A DNA stretch of 64,000 nt from Candidatus Chlorobium masyuteum (GCF_011601315.1 NZ_JAAORA010000002.1:1-64000), one strand, 5' to 3'. Counted from the first letter of the stretch, positions 34,072-44,552 are shown. Numbers and translations are program-made. The notes: generated by a model not told the origin, from the sequence alone.

Positions 34072-35487
34072 ATGGCGGTGATGAAATTCGGAGGGACCTC
34101 GGTTGGAACTGCCGGTGCGATGCAGCAGGCAATTTCACTGGTTGCCAGGGAAGCAGGGAAGGGGGCGCCTCTTGTTGTGCTCAGTGCATGCAGCGGTATA
34201 ACCAATAAACTGGTGCAGATTGCCGATGCTGCCGGACGCAGCGATCTCGAAGAGGCAATGCGTCTTGCCGGAGAGGTTCGCAGGTTTCACCTCAATCTGA
34301 TTGACGAGCTGATCAAGAGTGATGAGTTGAAAAAAGAGTTGGCCGACTCTGTTGAACAGTTTTCAGCCCGCCTTGAAATGCTGGTCAAGGGTGTAGATAT
34401 AGTCGGTGAACTGACCGAGCGCTCCAGGGACATGTTCTGCTCTTTCGGTGAACTCTTTTCGACCACGGTGTTTGCCGCCGCAATGAAGGATCAGGGATTA
34501 AACGCTGAATGGGTCGATGTCCGCAAGGTGATGATTACCGATGATAATTTTGGCTTTGCCCGCCCGCTCAATGACCTCTGCGAAGCAAATGTCTCGCTCA
34601 TGATCGCACCGCTCCTTGAAAAGGGCACCACGGTCATTACCCAGGGCTATATTGGATCGACAAAAGACGGCAGGACAACGACACTCGGCAGGGGCGGTTC
34701 CGACTTTTCAGCCGCCCTGCTCGGATCCTGGCTCAATGACAACGCCATTCAGATCTGGACCGATGTTGACGGTGTCATGACCTGCGATCCGCGCCTTGTG
34801 CCCGAAGCACGGAGCATCCGGGTCATGACCTTTTCCGAAGCGGCGGAGCTTGCCTATCTCGGCGCCAAGGTGCTGCATCCCGATACCATCGCGCCCGCTG
34901 TGCAGAAAAATATTCCGGTCTATGTGCTCAACTCCTGGCATCCGGATGCCAAGGGAACGCTTATTACCAATGATCCTGAACGGCTTTCAGGCAAAAGCTA
35001 CGATGGTCTTGTCAAGTCCATTGCGGTTAAAAAGGGACAGTGCATCATCAACATGCGTTCAAACCGGATGTTCGGTCGTCACGGCTTTATGAATGAACTG
35101 TTCGGTGCTTTCGCCCGTTTCGGTGTATCGGTGGAGATGATCTCCACCAGTGAGGTTTCCGTATCGCTGACCGTTGATGAAAAAAGTTTCAGTGAGGAGC
35201 TGATCCAGCATCTGAACAGCTTCGGCGAAGTTGATATCGAGCACAATGTGGCCACGGTCAGTGTCGTTGGTGATAATCTTCGCCTCTCCCGCGGCGTCGC
35301 CGGCAGGATATTCAATGCACTGAAAGATGTCAATCTCAGGATGATCTCCCAGGGCGCATCAGAGATCAATGTCGGGTTTGTTGTTCAGGAGTCCGAGGTG
35401 GTTACGGCGGTCAGAAACCTCCACCGGGAGTTTTTCTCCGGCCCTGAGGATGCCGGTATTTTTGAAACACCGGCAGGAACTCCGTAA
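34072..35487 (+). CDS. lysC: Aspartate kinase
   Basis: A 471-residue monofunctional aspartokinase. [15 protein letters not shown] at the N-terminus, [17 protein letters not shown] near 205, [16 protein letters not shown] near 228, and two C-terminal ACT domains (about 310-375 and 390-455) that normally bind lysine or threonine for feedback control. It starts the lysine, methionine, threonine and diaminopimelate pathway. The short upstream gap shows no lysine riboswitch. Followed by purM after 43 nt. Confidence 0.94.
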   Translation: MAVMKFGGTSVGTAGAMQQAISLVAREAGKGAPLVVLSACSGITNKLVQIADAAGRSDLEEAMRLAGEVRRFHLNLIDELIKSDELKKELADSVEQFSARLEMLVKGVDIVGELTERSRDMFCSFGELFSTTVFAAAMKDQGLNAEWVDVRKVMITDDNFGFARPLNDLCEANVSLMIAPLLEKGTTVITQGYIGSTKDGRTTTLGRGGSDFSAALLGSWLNDNAIQIWTDVDGVMTCDPRLVPEARSIRVMTFSEAAELAYLGAKVLHPDTIAPAVQKNIPVYVLNSWHPDAKGTLITNDPERLSGKSYDGLVKSIAVKKGQCIINMRSNRMFGRHGFMNELFGAFARFGVSVEMISTSEVSVSLTVDEKSFSEELIQHLNSFGEVDIEHNVATVSVVGDNLRLSRGVAGRIFNALKDVNLRMISQGASEINVGFVVQESEVVTAVRNLHREFFSGPEDAGIFETPAGTP

Positions 35488-35530
35488 AGCGTTCTCGATA
35501 TTAAATGTATAAAATTTAAAGAGGTAGCAG

Positions 35531-36520
35531 ATGGATTATAAAAAAGCCGGAGTCGATATCAGTGCGGGTGAAGAGTTCGTCCGTTTGATCAAACCCCAGG
35601 TACGCCAGACATTTACTCCCGGGGTCATTACCGATATCGGCGCGTTCGGAGGTTTTTTTCAGCCCGATTTCTCCCTCTATAAAAAACCGGTGCTGGTCAG
35701 CAGCATTGACGGGGTCGGTACAAAACTGAAAATTGCCATTGAGCTCGGCATCTATGACACGGTCGGCTCATGCCTTGTCAATCACTGTGTCAATGATATT
35801 CTGGTCTGTGGAGCAAAACCGCTCTTTTTTCTCGACTACTATGCCTGCGGAAAGCTGACGCCTGAACTTGCCGCCGCCGTCGTTACCGGTATGGTCAAGG
35901 CCTGCCGGGAGAATGGATGCGCACTTATCGGCGGCGAAACCGCCGAGATGCCGGGAGTCTACAGTGAGGAGGATTTTGATCTTGCAGGCTCTATTGTCGG
36001 AGTTGTTGATCATGAAAAAATCATCAACGGCACGTCAATCAGTGCCGGTGACGTGCTTCTCGCCCTTCCATCCACCGGTCTGCACACCAACGGCTATTCA
36101 CTTGCCCGCAAAGTGCTTGACGGAAGGATGCACCAGACATTTTCAGGTCTTGAAGGTTCTGCGGGGGAGGAGCTGCTGAAAGGTCACCGCTCCTATCTCC
36201 GGGCGATTGAGCCGTTTTTCGGCTCACCCGCACTCAAGGGGCTGTCACATATCACCGGTGGAGGTCTTCTGGGTAATACCATGCGTATTGTGCCTGACGG
36301 CCTGAAACTTGATGTGGAATGGAGCGCATGGCCGGAACCGGCGATTTTTGATATTATCCGTAAAGAGGGGCGTGTTCCCGAGGAGGATATGCGCAGAACC
36401 TTCAATCTTGGAGCCGGACTGGTCATGATTGTTGAAAAAAATGCGGTTGATGATGTGCGTGCCGTCTTGCAATCTCAGGGGGAAAATTCGTACATTATAG
36501 GGCAGGTCTCCAGAACCTGA
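35531..36520 (+). CDS. purM: Phosphoribosylformylglycinamidine cyclo-ligase
   Basis: A 329-residue Pur[17 protein letters not shown] start, [17 protein letters not shown] near 56, [20 protein letters not shown] near 79, [11 protein letters not shown] near 135 and ITGGGLLGN near 240. It makes AIR in purine synthesis. RBS AGAGGTAG precedes ATG 35531. Same strand as plsY and gpsA downstream. Confidence 0.96.
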   Translation: MDYKKAGVDISAGEEFVRLIKPQVRQTFTPGVITDIGAFGGFFQPDFSLYKKPVLVSSIDGVGTKLKIAIELGIYDTVGSCLVNHCVNDILVCGAKPLFFLDYYACGKLTPELAAAVVTGMVKACRENGCALIGGETAEMPGVYSEEDFDLAGSIVGVVDHEKIINGTSISAGDVLLALPSTGLHTNGYSLARKVLDGRMHQTFSGLEGSAGEELLKGHRSYLRAIEPFFGSPALKGLSHITGGGLLGNTMRIVPDGLKLDVEWSAWPEPAIFDIIRKEGRVPEEDMRRTFNLGAGLVMIVEKNAVDDVRAVLQSQGENSYIIGQVSRT

Positions 36521-36570
36521 CGGGATTTTTTGCGTTATTTTTTGTCACACAGCAATAATCAGTAACGTTT

Positions 36571-37278
36571 ATGGTGACTTTACTTGCCATTTTAGCGGTG
36601 AGCTATCTCATCGGTTCCATCCCTACCAGCATTATGGCGGGAAAGATGCTCAAGGGTATCGATGTCAGGGACTTCGGCAGCGGAAATGCCGGGGGTACCA
36701 ATGCATTTCGTGTACTCGGCTGGAAGGCCGGTCTGACGGTTACGCTTATTGATATTGTCAAGGGCGTTATTGCCGCGGTTTCTGTTGTTGCTTTTTTCCG
36801 GGAGCACCCGATCGGTAATTTTCCCGATATGAATGAGGTTGCTCTCAGGCTTCTGGCCGGGATGTGCGCGGTTATCGGCCATGTCTTTACGGTTTTTGCC
36901 GGTTTCAAGGGTGGCAAGGGTGTCAGCACTGCCGCAGGGATGCTGATCGGCATTGCACCGGTAAGCATGCTGATCGTTGTCGCTATTTTTCTGCTGACCG
37001 TCTACGTGTCAAGGTATGTCTCGGTAGCCTCCATTCTTGCTGCACTTGCCTTTCCGCTTATCATTGCCATCCGCAAGTATATTTTTGAGCTTGGCGGCGG
37101 CCTTGACTACTATATCAGGCTTTTCGGGTCCCCACTCTCCTTCCATGACAGCCTCGACTATCACCTTATGATTTTCGGGCTTATTGTCGCGCTTGCCATT
37201 CTTTACACGCACAGGGCAAATATCAGAAGGCTGCTTTCCGGTACGGAGAACCGTCTGACATTCGGCAGGCGTGCATAA
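36571..37278 (+). CDS. plsY: Acyl-phosphate:glycerol-3-phosphate acyltransferase PlsY
   Basis: A 235-residue inner-membrane enzyme with five or more hydrophobic segments. The three PlsY motifs are present: [12 protein letters not shown] near residue 10, [19 protein letters not shown] near 37, and [17 protein letters not shown] near 108. It makes lysophosphatidate from acyl phosphate. Its product pathway links it to gpsA, 15 nt downstream, which supplies glycerol 3-phosphate. Confidence 0.95.
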   Translation: MVTLLAILAVSYLIGSIPTSIMAGKMLKGIDVRDFGSGNAGGTNAFRVLGWKAGLTVTLIDIVKGVIAAVSVVAFFREHPIGNFPDMNEVALRLLAGMCAVIGHVFTVFAGFKGGKGVSTAAGMLIGIAPVSMLIVVAIFLLTVYVSRYVSVASILAALAFPLIIAIRKYIFELGGGLDYYIRLFGSPLSFHDSLDYHLMIFGLIVALAILYTHRANIRRLLSGTENRLTFGRRA

Positions 37279-37293
37279 CGGCCTGATTATCCG

Positions 37294-38295
37294 ATGAATA
37301 TTGCTGTACTTGGTGCCGGAAGCTGGGGCACCACACTTGCCGTACTTCTTGCTTCGAAAGGTTATCCTGTCCGTCTCTGGGCGCACCGGCCGGAATTCTC
37401 GGCAAAGCTCAGGGCGGAGCGTGAAAATCAACGCTATCTGAAGGGCGTGGCTTTTCCGGACTCACTTGACGTTGCCGATCTCCTTCCCGAACTGATCTCC
37501 TGGTCCGAGGTGATCGTTACGGCCGTGCCATCCCAGGCTTTGCGGGAGACGGTTACCGGTTTTTGTACTACGTCACTCGACGGTAAAATTCTGGTCAATG
37601 TTGCCAAGGGTATCGAGGTTGGAACGGGTAAAAGGATGTCGGAAGTACTGCTTGAAGTGCTCCCCTCTCTCAAGCCCGCACAGGTTGCAGCGCTCTATGG
37701 ACCGAGCCATGCCGAAGAGGTAGCAAAAGAGCAGCCCACGACCGTGGTTGCCTCCTCACCGTCGCTCCGGACGGCTGAGATTGTGCAGGAGCTCTTTCGT
37801 ACCAACATGTTCCGCGTCTATGTCAATAACGATATCATCGGGGTTGAAACCGCCGGTTCGGTCAAGAACATCATTGCGATTGCTGCCGGTATCTCCGATG
37901 GCATAGGGTATGGAGATAACGCAAAGGCGGCCATTATCACGAGAGGTCTTGCTGAAATCTCAAGGCTCTGCATACGGCTTGGAGGGGATCCTGTCACCCT
38001 CTCCGGACTTTCGGGAATCGGCGATCTCGTTGTTACCTGCCTCTCACGCCACAGCAGAAACCGTTATGTCGGCGAAGAGATAGGCCGGGGCCGCACACTT
38101 GATGATATCATCAGCCAGATGAATATGGTAGCAGAGGGTGTGCTCAGTTCAAAAGCGGTTTATGATCTCAGCAGCAGACTCGGAGTTGAAATGCCTATTA
38201 CCCAGGCGGTCTATGAGATGCTCTTTGAACGCAAGCCTGCCCGGCAGGCGATTTTTGAGCTCATGACCCGTGATCCAAAATCTGAACGGGATTAA
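37294..38295 (+). CDS. gpsA: NAD(P)-dependent glycerol-3-phosphate dehydrogenase
   Basis: A 333-residue enzyme: [19 protein letters not shown] at the N-terminus, the catalytic lysine in [15 protein letters not shown] near 192, and [19 protein letters not shown] near 244. It reduces DHAP to glycerol 3-phosphate for phospholipid synthesis, in a plsY-gpsA pair. The stop overlaps the convergent sixA end by 4 nt. Confidence 0.96.
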   Translation: MNIAVLGAGSWGTTLAVLLASKGYPVRLWAHRPEFSAKLRAERENQRYLKGVAFPDSLDVADLLPELISWSEVIVTAVPSQALRETVTGFCTTSLDGKILVNVAKGIEVGTGKRMSEVLLEVLPSLKPAQVAALYGPSHAEEVAKEQPTTVVASSPSLRTAEIVQELFRTNMFRVYVNNDIIGVETAGSVKNIIAIAAGISDGIGYGDNAKAAIITRGLAEISRLCIRLGGDPVTLSGLSGIGDLVVTCLSRHSRNRYVGEEIGRGRTLDDIISQMNMVAEGVLSSKAVYDLSSRLGVEMPITQAVYEMLFERKPARQAIFELMTRDPKSERD

Positions 38296-38789
38296 TCGGT
38301 TTTACGCTTCGGGTACTCATACCAAACCTTTTTCCCCTTGCCGTAAGCCGCATCCTTCCACATCGCGATCTCCAGATCAATCCTTACCATGCCGCAGGTC
38401 TCCATACTCTCCATGTGAGCAGCTGAAAGCAGGTTTGCAAACTCCGTAATGGTCGGATTGTGCCCGAAGATCACGGCTGTTTTGACACTTTCGGCCATCT
38501 CCTGTATGATGGCAAGAATCTGGTCGGCCCTTCCCTCGTAGATCTCCATTCGCCTGACGATCTTCTCCTTCGGGTAATCAAGGATTTCACAGAAGAGCTC
38601 TGCCGTAGTGATAGCCCTGTTTGCCGGACTGGAGATGACAAGATCGGCGGCTACTCCCATTGCCTTCAGCATTGCGGCCATGAGTGAAGCGGTGTGCTCT
38701 CCCCGACTGTTCAGAGACCGGTCAAAATCGCCTGTCTGAGCATCCGCCCAGTTTGATTTTGCATGACGGACAAGGCAGATGGTTTTCAT
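38292..38789 (-). CDS. SixA-like histidine phosphatase
   Basis: A 165-residue phosphoglycerate-mutase-superfamily protein with the phosphohistidine motif [11 protein letters not shown] at residues 6-16 and a second catalytic histidine in [12 protein letters not shown] near 115. SixA removes phosphate from phosphohistidine on HPt or PTS proteins; this group is widespread and its partner here is unknown. Its start overlaps the nagZ-like stop by 4 nt, so the two genes are coupled. Confidence 0.85.
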   Translation of the reverse strand: MKTICLVRHAKSNWADAQTGDFDRSLNSRGEHTASLMAAMLKAMGVAADLVISSPANRAITTAELFCEILDYPKEKIVRRMEIYEGRADQILAIIQEMAESVKTAVIFGHNPTITEFANLLSAAHMESMETCGMVRIDLEIAMWKDAAYGKGKKVWYEYPKRKTD

Positions 38790-39910
38790 GTGCGGGGTTT
38801 GAGGTACTGTTTTTTAAGCTCCATGACTCTCCGGTACGACAGGTCGATGCGACGGGGTGTTACCAGTTTTTTCTCTACAAGGGAGCGGATAATTTCCGTT
38901 GCCTTCGTGGCAATTGCAGGGTCCCATGAGGTGTTGTTGCCGAAGAGCAGCAGATCCACACCGGCATCAATGGCCAGCCGGATGGCCTCTTCAAGCCCGT
39001 AACGGTCAGCGATGGCCTTCATCTGCATATCATCGCTGATAACCACACCCCTGAATCCGAGCCTTTTGCGGAGAAGACCGGTGATGGTTGATTTTGAAAG
39101 CGTTGCCGGATAGATCGGATCAAGTTTTGCGTTGAAGACATGTGCGGTCATGATCGCATCGCGGTAACCTGACGCAATCAGGGCACGGTAGGGTTCAAGC
39201 TCTTTTGCGGACCAGCTGTTTGTTATATCGGTAAAATCCTTGTGCGTATCGGTGGTTGAACTGCCGTGCCCCGGAAAATGCTTCAGGGTGGCAATGATAC
39301 CCTCGCGGTTAAAGGTTTTGACCGTCAGCAGGATATTCGGGACAGCAATCTCAGGATCACCCGAAAAGCTTCGCCCGAGCTTTCCGATAACCGGATTGTC
39401 CGGATTGACATTCAGATCAGCTACCGGGGCAAAATTCAGTCCGATATGCATTGCCTGCAATGTCCGGGCCGTCAGGGCGGCAGCGGCGGTTGTGCTGTCG
39501 GGATTGTTGAGCCCTCCGAGATGCTCTGCCGAAACGCTCGGGGGAAAGCCGAACTTCGGCTTGAGGCGGTTGACCTTTCCTCCCTCCTGGTCAATACCGA
39601 TCAGGAGGGGGATGGCCGAGAGTTTTTGCAGTTCAAGCGTCAGGAGCGAGAGCTGTTCAGGGCTGCTGATGTTTCTGGATGGTGAGTGCAGTGGAACGTC
39701 ATAGTCAAAGAGCACAACGCCGCCAATCCGGCGTTCAAGGATATCTTCAGCAATGGCGGGAGATTCTGCCACCGAGAGCCCCCTGAAGCCGATCATCACC
39801 ATCTGGCCGATTTTTATGGTAAGGCTGTCCGTTCTCTCGGAAGCGAACGCCGGAAGGGAGCAGGTCCAGAGCAGGAAGAGCGCTGCAACCGTCAGAAAGG
39901 TTTTTTTCAT
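38786..39910 (-). CDS. Glycoside hydrolase family 3 beta-N-acetylhexosaminidase (NagZ-like)
   Basis: A 374-residue exported GH3 enzyme. Signal peptide residues 1-23 (cleavage near AFA-SE), then KIGQMVMIGFRGL, IGIDQEGGKVNRL near 105, the NagZ-type loop LKHFPGHGSSTTDTHKDF near 210, and nucleophile segment VVISDDMQMKAIADRYG near 290. Family members cut GlcNAc-anhydroMurNAc in peptidoglycan recycling. An export signal is unusual for NagZ of enterics but known in Bacteroidetes-type GH3 enzymes. First of the nagZ-sixA pair. Confidence 0.88.
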   Translation of the reverse strand: MKKTFLTVAALFLLWTCSLPAFASERTDSLTIKIGQMVMIGFRGLSVAESPAIAEDILERRIGGVVLFDYDVPLHSPSRNISSPEQLSLLTLELQKLSAIPLLIGIDQEGGKVNRLKPKFGFPPSVSAEHLGGLNNPDSTTAAAALTARTLQAMHIGLNFAPVADLNVNPDNPVIGKLGRSFSGDPEIAVPNILLTVKTFNREGIIATLKHFPGHGSSTTDTHKDFTDITNSWSAKELEPYRALIASGYRDAIMTAHVFNAKLDPIYPATLSKSTITGLLRKRLGFRGVVISDDMQMKAIADRYGLEEAIRLAIDAGVDLLLFGNNTSWDPAIATKATEIIRSLVEKKLVTPRRIDLSYRRVMELKKQYLKPRT

Positions 39911-39949
39911 GGATGTCGGTGTTGCAGCAAGGGAGTTAACGGGTCATTG

Positions 39950-40000
39950 TTCATTTTACGGAGCCTGAGTCAAAATGCAAGGCAGGCCCCGTAAAATGAA
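39950..40000 (-). terminator. Long hairpin between clpB C-half and the GH3 gene
   Basis: Arms 39950-39967 and 39983-40000 pair over 18 bp with one mismatch, loop 15 nt. It begins 10 nt after the clpB stop on the minus strand and lies just upstream of the GH3 gene. It lacks a T-run on the minus strand; on the plus strand it is followed by TTTATCTTTTTATT. Most likely an mRNA 3'-end structure. Confidence 0.5.
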
Positions 40001-40009
40001 TTTATCTTT

Positions 40010-41335
40010 TTATTCGGCTTTTGACTTCGTGATAGTCAGCTCTCCGCCGGAGAGGTCAACGGCAACTACATCCCCCTCCTCTACCGCTCCCGAAAGGATC
40101 AGCTCTGATACCTTGTTGGTGATCTTGCGCTGCATTACCCGTTTGAGAGGCCGGGCACCAAATGCCGGGTCAAACCCCGCATTGGCAATCCATTCAAGAG
40201 CTCCATCGGTAATCGTGAGTTTTATGCGCTGGCGCATTGCGGTCTCTTTGATACGGTCAAACTGTATGAGAACAATTTTTTTCAGCTCTTCACGTGTGAG
40301 CGGCGTAAAGAGAATGATCTCGTCAATACGGTTGAGAAACTCCGGTTTCACCTGCTGTTTCAGCAGCTGGAAGAGCTTTTCCTGGAGGCCCGAAAGCACA
40401 GTGTCACGGTTCACTCCATCAAGTTTTCCCATCTCGACCTGAATCATCTGTGCGCCGATATTGCTGGTCATGATGATGATGGTGTTCTTGAAGTTCACCG
40501 TATGTCCCTTGCTGTCGGTCAGGCGGCCATCGTCAAGTATCTGCAGGAGGATGTTGAAGACGTCCGGGTGCGCTTTTTCGATCTCATCGAGCAGTACAAC
40601 GGAAAAGGGTTTGCGCCGTACCGCTTCGGTAAGCTGCCCCCCCTCCTCATAACCCACGTAGCCTGGAGGCGCTCCGACCAGCCGGCTTACGGTGTGGGAT
40701 TCCATATATTCGCTCATGTCGATGCGTATCATGGAGTCCTCATCATCAAAGAGATAGTCGGCAAGGGCACGGGCAAGCTCGGTTTTGCCGACACCGGTCG
40801 GCCCGAGAAAGATAAAGGAGCCGATAGGGCGCTTCTCGTCCCCCATCCCCGCCCTGGAGCGTTTTACCGCCTCACTGACAGCCGTGACGGCATCCTCCTG
40901 CCCGATCACCCGTTTATGCAGCTCCTGTTCAATCAGGAGCAGCTTCTGGCGCTCGCCCTGCAGCATCTTGCTGACCGGTATCCCTGTCCATTTGGAGACA
41001 ATATCGGCGATATCCTCGGCATCAATCTCCTCTTTCATGATCAGGTCGCCTCCGGCCTTCTTCTCTTCAATCTTCAGGCGGTTCTCTTCAAGGTCGCGCT
41101 CAATTTGAGCGATTTTTCCATAGCGTATCTCTGCAACCTTGCCATAATCGCCCTGACGCTCAAACTCCTCGGCCTGAACCCGGAGCTCTTCTATCTGCGA
41201 TTTAAGGGTGCGGGAGGACTGTATCAGCTCTTTTTCACTATCCCACCGGGCCTTGATGACGGTCTGCTCCTCAATGAGATTTGCAAGCTGTTTTTCTATC
41301 TCCTCCAGCCGTTGTTTCGTATCAGCGATGCCCAT
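40010..41335 (-). CDS. clpB: ClpB disaggregase, C-terminal half (stand-alone gene)
   Basis: A 441-residue protein that equals only the second half of a normal (about 860-residue) ClpB. It starts within the coiled-coil middle domain ([20 protein letters not shown]), then has the second AAA+ module: [20 protein letters not shown], Walker [15 protein letters not shown] near 175, Walker [14 protein letters not shown] near 245, sensor and C-terminal domain ([24 protein letters not shown]). No N-domain or first AAA module lies upstream; the next gene, kdsA, is divergent. I recall green sulfur bacteria encoding ClpB as two separate genes, so this is a natural split rather than a broken gene. Confidence 0.88.
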   Translation of the reverse strand: MGIADTKQRLEEIEKQLANLIEEQTVIKARWDSEKELIQSSRTLKSQIEELRVQAEEFERQGDYGKVAEIRYGKIAQIERDLEENRLKIEEKKAGGDLIMKEEIDAEDIADIVSKWTGIPVSKMLQGERQKLLLIEQELHKRVIGQEDAVTAVSEAVKRSRAGMGDEKRPIGSFIFLGPTGVGKTELARALADYLFDDEDSMIRIDMSEYMESHTVSRLVGAPPGYVGYEEGGQLTEAVRRKPFSVVLLDEIEKAHPDVFNILLQILDDGRLTDSKGHTVNFKNTIIIMTSNIGAQMIQVEMGKLDGVNRDTVLSGLQEKLFQLLKQQVKPEFLNRIDEIILFTPLTREELKKIVLIQFDRIKETAMRQRIKLTITDGALEWIANAGFDPAFGARPLKRVMQRKITNKVSELILSGAVEEGDVVAVDLSGGELTITKSKAE

Positions 41336-41383
41336 AGTTTTCCGGTATTTGATTACGGACTGTGAATAAGAAATATTGTTGTA

Positions 41384-41400
41384 AATTTAAGGCTTAAATT
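41384..41400. promoter_or_regulatory. 17-bp palindrome between clpB C-half and kdsA
   Basis: AATTTAAGGCTTAAATT is a perfect palindrome around one central base, located about 50 nt before clpB and 57 nt before kdsA in the divergent promoter region. It is not a CIRCE element. Candidate operator only. Confidence 0.35.
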
Positions 41401-41456
41401 ATCAAAGTCACAAGAGGCACAGAGCTTTAAGCCATAAAAGTATAACGGGTAACAAC

Positions 41457-42287
41457 GTGCAAAAGTTCTCGATCGGTTCACTCTCCATTCCTGATTCCTC
41501 AGCTCCGCTCATTATTGCCGGACCATGCCTGATCGAAAACAGGGCAATGGCGGTAAAAACAGCCGAAGAGCTTCAGCGTATCAGCAGAGAGGAAGGGGTA
41601 GGTTTTATTTTCAAGGGCTCCTACCGCAAGGCAAACCGCACTTCCGGCTCCTCTTTCTCCGGTATCGGTGATGTTGAGGCGCTTGAAATACTTGACGAAA
41701 TCCGCACTACCTACCGGATGCCGGTAGTGACCGATGTGCATGAAACCAGGGATGTTGCGCTTGCCTCCCGCTATGTTGATGTACTGCAGATACCCGCCTT
41801 TCTCTGCCGCCAGACCGAACTTCTTGTTGCTGCCGGAGAGAGCGGGCTTGCCGTCAACATCAAGAAGGGGCAGTTTATGGCCCCGGAAGATATGGCGCTT
41901 GCCGCAGCCAAGGTGACCGGGACGGGTAACCAGAGGGTCATGCTGACCGAACGGGGTTCAAGTTTTGGATATCACAATCTTGTTGTTGATTTCCGTGGTC
42001 TGGCCAAAATGGCTGAATCAGGATACCCGGTCATCTATGACGCAACGCACAGCCTTCAGCTTCCAGGCGCGGGCAATGGTGTTTCGGGCGGAGAGCGCCA
42101 GTATATGATGCCTCTTGCACGGGCGGCGGTCGCAGCGGGAGTGAACGGTCTTTTCTTCGAGGTTCATCCCGATCCATTGCATGCACTGTCGGATGCAGCC
42201 ACACAGGTTGCTCTTGATGAATTCGGAACTATTGTCAAACAACTGCTCCATCTTTACCGGTGTGTGCAGTCGCTTCATTCACTCTAA
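41457..42287 (+). CDS. kdsA: 3-deoxy-D-manno-octulosonate 8-phosphate synthase
   Basis: A 276-residue class I aldolase-like enzyme with the KdsA signatures [20 protein letters not shown] near residue 18, [15 protein letters not shown] near 48, [20 protein letters not shown] near 120 and [13 protein letters not shown] near 198. It joins PEP and arabinose 5-phosphate for Kdo synthesis. GTG 41457 is the start, because no in-frame ATG occurs before the conserved region. Immediately followed by the KdsC-like gene. Confidence 0.95.
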   Translation: MQKFSIGSLSIPDSSAPLIIAGPCLIENRAMAVKTAEELQRISREEGVGFIFKGSYRKANRTSGSSFSGIGDVEALEILDEIRTTYRMPVVTDVHETRDVALASRYVDVLQIPAFLCRQTELLVAAGESGLAVNIKKGQFMAPEDMALAAAKVTGTGNQRVMLTERGSSFGYHNLVVDFRGLAKMAESGYPVIYDATHSLQLPGAGNGVSGGERQYMMPLARAAVAAGVNGLFFEVHPDPLHALSDAATQVALDEFGTIVKQLLHLYRCVQSLHSL

Positions 42288-42299
42288 ACCACTATACCT

Positions 42300-42887
42300 G
42301 TGGCTGGTTTTCAATATTTCGGGATGCAGCCTTCACAGGCCGATCCATCAACACGCATAGAGCAGGCACTCAAAATTGTCCGGGCAGTTGTTTTTCCGGT
42401 TGACGGTGTCCTCAACGGCGGAAGGATCACCTTTGACAGCCGGGGAGGTGAGCTCTGCTCGATTTCGGTAAGAGATGCCGTTGCTATCAGGGAGGGATTG
42501 AAACAGGGGTTGATGATTGCCGTTATCTCCGGGCGGGATGCCGAAGCCTATCGGCCTCTGCTCGAAAATCTCGGTGTAATCGATCTCTCGCTCAATTCCG
42601 GGGATCTTCTGAAGGCCTACGAGAGTTTCCGTGATGCTCACGGGCTCACTGACGAGGAGTGTGCATACATCGGTGACGATATCGGCGATATTGCCGTACT
42701 TGCAAAAGCCGGTCTGCCGGTTACCCCGATTGACGGGGCTGATTATCTCAGAAACCGTGTCGGCTACATTGCCGGTTATGAAGGCGGCAAAGGGTGTTTG
42801 CGGGAGATTATCGAACTCATTCTCGCCCAGCAGGGAAAGTGGATATACACCGAGCAGCCTCAGGAGGAGAGTGAAACGGAGAGCTGA
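42300..42887 (+). CDS. KdsC-like HAD protein with missing nucleophile (degenerate Kdo-8-phosphate phosphatase)
   Basis: A 195-residue KdsC homologue, 12 nt after kdsA, GTG start. The motif I position reads VVFPVDGVLNGG: proline (residue 33) replaces the nucleophilic Asp of the usual FDVDGVLTDG, while the second Asp (35) is kept. Motif II (ISGRDA, Ser 77) and motif IV (YIGDDIGDIAVL, 124-133) are intact, but the motif III lysine (NKL in E. coli) is Leu 103 (SGDLLKAY). The C-terminal GGKGCLREIIELILAQQGK is typical of KdsC. It should bind Kdo-8-phosphate or form tetramers yet not hydrolyse by the HAD mechanism. Fold assignment is firm; loss of activity is inferred. Confidence 0.85.
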   Translation: MAGFQYFGMQPSQADPSTRIEQALKIVRAVVFPVDGVLNGGRITFDSRGGELCSISVRDAVAIREGLKQGLMIAVISGRDAEAYRPLLENLGVIDLSLNSGDLLKAYESFRDAHGLTDEECAYIGDDIGDIAVLAKAGLPVTPIDGADYLRNRVGYIAGYEGGKGCLREIIELILAQQGKWIYTEQPQEESETES

Positions 42888-42935
42888 GGGTCTGGTTGCC
42901 GGATATGTTCCCGGTTGTGATTCCAAACCTGTTTT

Positions 42936-43080
42936 GTGTCATTGCAAACTTCTCTCTGTGTCATTCCGAACGAAGAGAGGAATCTCTTTGGAACAGATCC
43001 GGAAGAAGAGATCTCTCCTTTCAGTCGAGATGCCATGGGGGGGCGGGATGACAATGCTGGATGGTCGAGATGACAACGGG
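42936..43080. repeat. Dispersed repeat element (TCATTCCGAACGAAG type)
   Basis: Contains GTGTCATTCCGAACGAAG (42958-42975) followed by a purine-rich AGAGGAATCTC, and ends GGGATGACAATGC. The two ends form inverted TGTCAT / ATGACA tips. This kind of GTCATTCCGAAC...GAATCTC sequence recurs in Chlorobi and Bacteroidetes genomes by my recollection. A degenerate relative lies at 54414-54455. It fills the gap between the KdsC-like gene and the unknown gene. Confidence 0.55.
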
Positions 43081-43094
43081 CGGCGAGAGCGATC

Positions 43095-44552
43095 TTACCT
43101 GATTTCGGCTACGGCTTCAGGATTGAGGATAGCGGCGGTTTCCGCCAGAGTGAGCAGGCCGACAATATTGGTGCCGTGATTTGGTTCAATGTGCACATCT
43201 CCCCGGTACTCTGCTTTGTTTTCAAGCGCCTGCTCAAGGGCATCTATCTTTCCCATCAGGCTGTAGGCTGCTGATTGCGGCGTAGAGCAGGAAACAGGAG
43301 GATTCTCCGCACCATGCAGATAGTACCCTTCCGGAAGCATCTCCATATCCGGGTAGTCATGCCAGTGGGTCATGGATGCCCCGTAGCGGGCAAGATGAGC
43401 GGAGAAGAGTGCATCCGGCCGGAGTCTCAGGAGGATGCTTGCCGTTATGGCATTTCCCAGTGCGTGGGCCAGAATAGTCAGGGTGTCGAACGACGGCTTG
43501 GCCCCGCCCGAAGGTGAAACACCAGCAGGGGTCTTCAGCCATGCTCTGCCTCCGCTTATACCGATTTCCACCAGATCATGCTGAGGGTCAAGATGATGCT
43601 TCCGGCATCCGGATCGGGTTGTGATAACGCTCACCTCCGGAACAGGTACAAGGAAGGTTTTACCTGCGGCCAGGATCCGCACCGTACCCTCGTGCTCAAT
43701 TTCACACTCCTCACTCCCTATGCCATCACTGCAGAGGGTTGCCGGTTGCACCGTGACCGGGAGCTGCCGGGCAAAGAATCCGTAGCTCATACCGCTGCGC
43801 TGGTCGAGATAGCGGGCAACGATCCGCTTGTAAAAATCGCTTCGGTATTCAAGCCCGGCGGTGGAGGTGTGGGTGAGCAGGCAGTGGTTATCGCGCCACA
43901 GTCTGCTGCACTCTGCAAAATCCTTGCCCACCGTCCGAAACAGCGGTGTATCGGTCTCGAGAGCACCAGGTTTCATATCAAGATCCTCCGGCCTTGGAGG
44001 AACAACCTGTGCCGTAAGTTTCGGCACCAGTGTGCAGCGGACATCCTCCACCGCAGGAAGCGGCGTGTTGAAGGTGACGACACCCCCGTTCATGGTGCAG
44101 ATGGTCCATGAACGGTCGGTGACAAAGATCAGGATATGCACCATGTCGCGGGCGAGCCTGCCGACTATTGCGTCAAGTCGCTCCTGCGGGAGGGCCTCGG
44201 TGGTGAGTGGCGGCGGTTCGTCGTAGATCCCGACAATGATATTGTTGTAGAGCGTTGAAACCCTGTTGATGGCGAGCATATCGTCGGCAAAAGAGCCCGG
44301 AGCAAAGACAACCGTACCGGGGAGAAACCGGCCGTCACTGCCCGAGGCCTCCTCTTCAGAGAGTACGGTAATCTCCAGTGACTTCATGGCCGAAACCAGG
44401 GCAAGGCAGAACTGTTCGAGGCGAACCGTAAGTACAGGTGCGGGGTAGATGACCGGCCTGATTTTACGGCACATCCCCTCAATGCTGAGCGGAGTTTCAG
44501 CAGGAATGCCGAGTAGATGGTGGAGAGTGCCGGAACTGATATTGATTCCCAT
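43095..44552 (-). CDS. Conserved-looking 485-residue protein of unknown function
   Basis: I do not recognise this protein. It has no signal peptide or membrane segment. Notable pieces: LTVRLEQFCLALVSAMKSLEITVLSEEEA near residue 42, NNIIVGIYDEPPP near 104, a beta-rich central part with EIEHEGTVRILAAGKTFLVP and VITTRSGCRKHHLDPQHDLVEIG, a helical stretch SFDTLTILAHALGNAITASI near 365, and THWHDYPDMEMLPEGYY near 405. Base composition matches the chromosome, which argues for a resident gene. Both ends abut dispersed repeats (42936-43080 and 44561-44687). The start at 44552 opens MGINISSGTLHHLLG. Confidence 0.6.
   Translation of the reverse strand: MGINISSGTLHHLLGIPAETPLSIEGMCRKIRPVIYPAPVLTVRLEQFCLALVSAMKSLEITVLSEEEASGSDGRFLPGTVVFAPGSFADDMLAINRVSTLYNNIIVGIYDEPPPLTTEALPQERLDAIVGRLARDMVHILIFVTDRSWTICTMNGGVVTFNTPLPAVEDVRCTLVPKLTAQVVPPRPEDLDMKPGALETDTPLFRTVGKDFAECSRLWRDNHCLLTHTSTAGLEYRSDFYKRIVARYLDQRSGMSYGFFARQLPVTVQPATLCSDGIGSEECEIEHEGTVRILAAGKTFLVPVPEVSVITTRSGCRKHHLDPQHDLVEIGISGGRAWLKTPAGVSPSGGAKPSFDTLTILAHALGNAITASILLRLRPDALFSAHLARYGASMTHWHDYPDMEMLPEGYYLHGAENPPVSCSTPQSAAYSLMGKIDALEQALENKAEYRGDVHIEPNHGTNIVGLLTLAETAAILNPEAVAEIR

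Noticed and set aside
40010-41335. ClpB gene broken by frameshift or deletion
   Set aside because: No remnant of the first half upstream, the start codon region is normal, and a natural split gene is known to me for this phylum.
40502-41365. A 287-codon open frame on the plus strand
   Set aside because: It is antisense to the clpB C-half, whose AAA+ motifs are unmistakable; the frame reflects codon bias.
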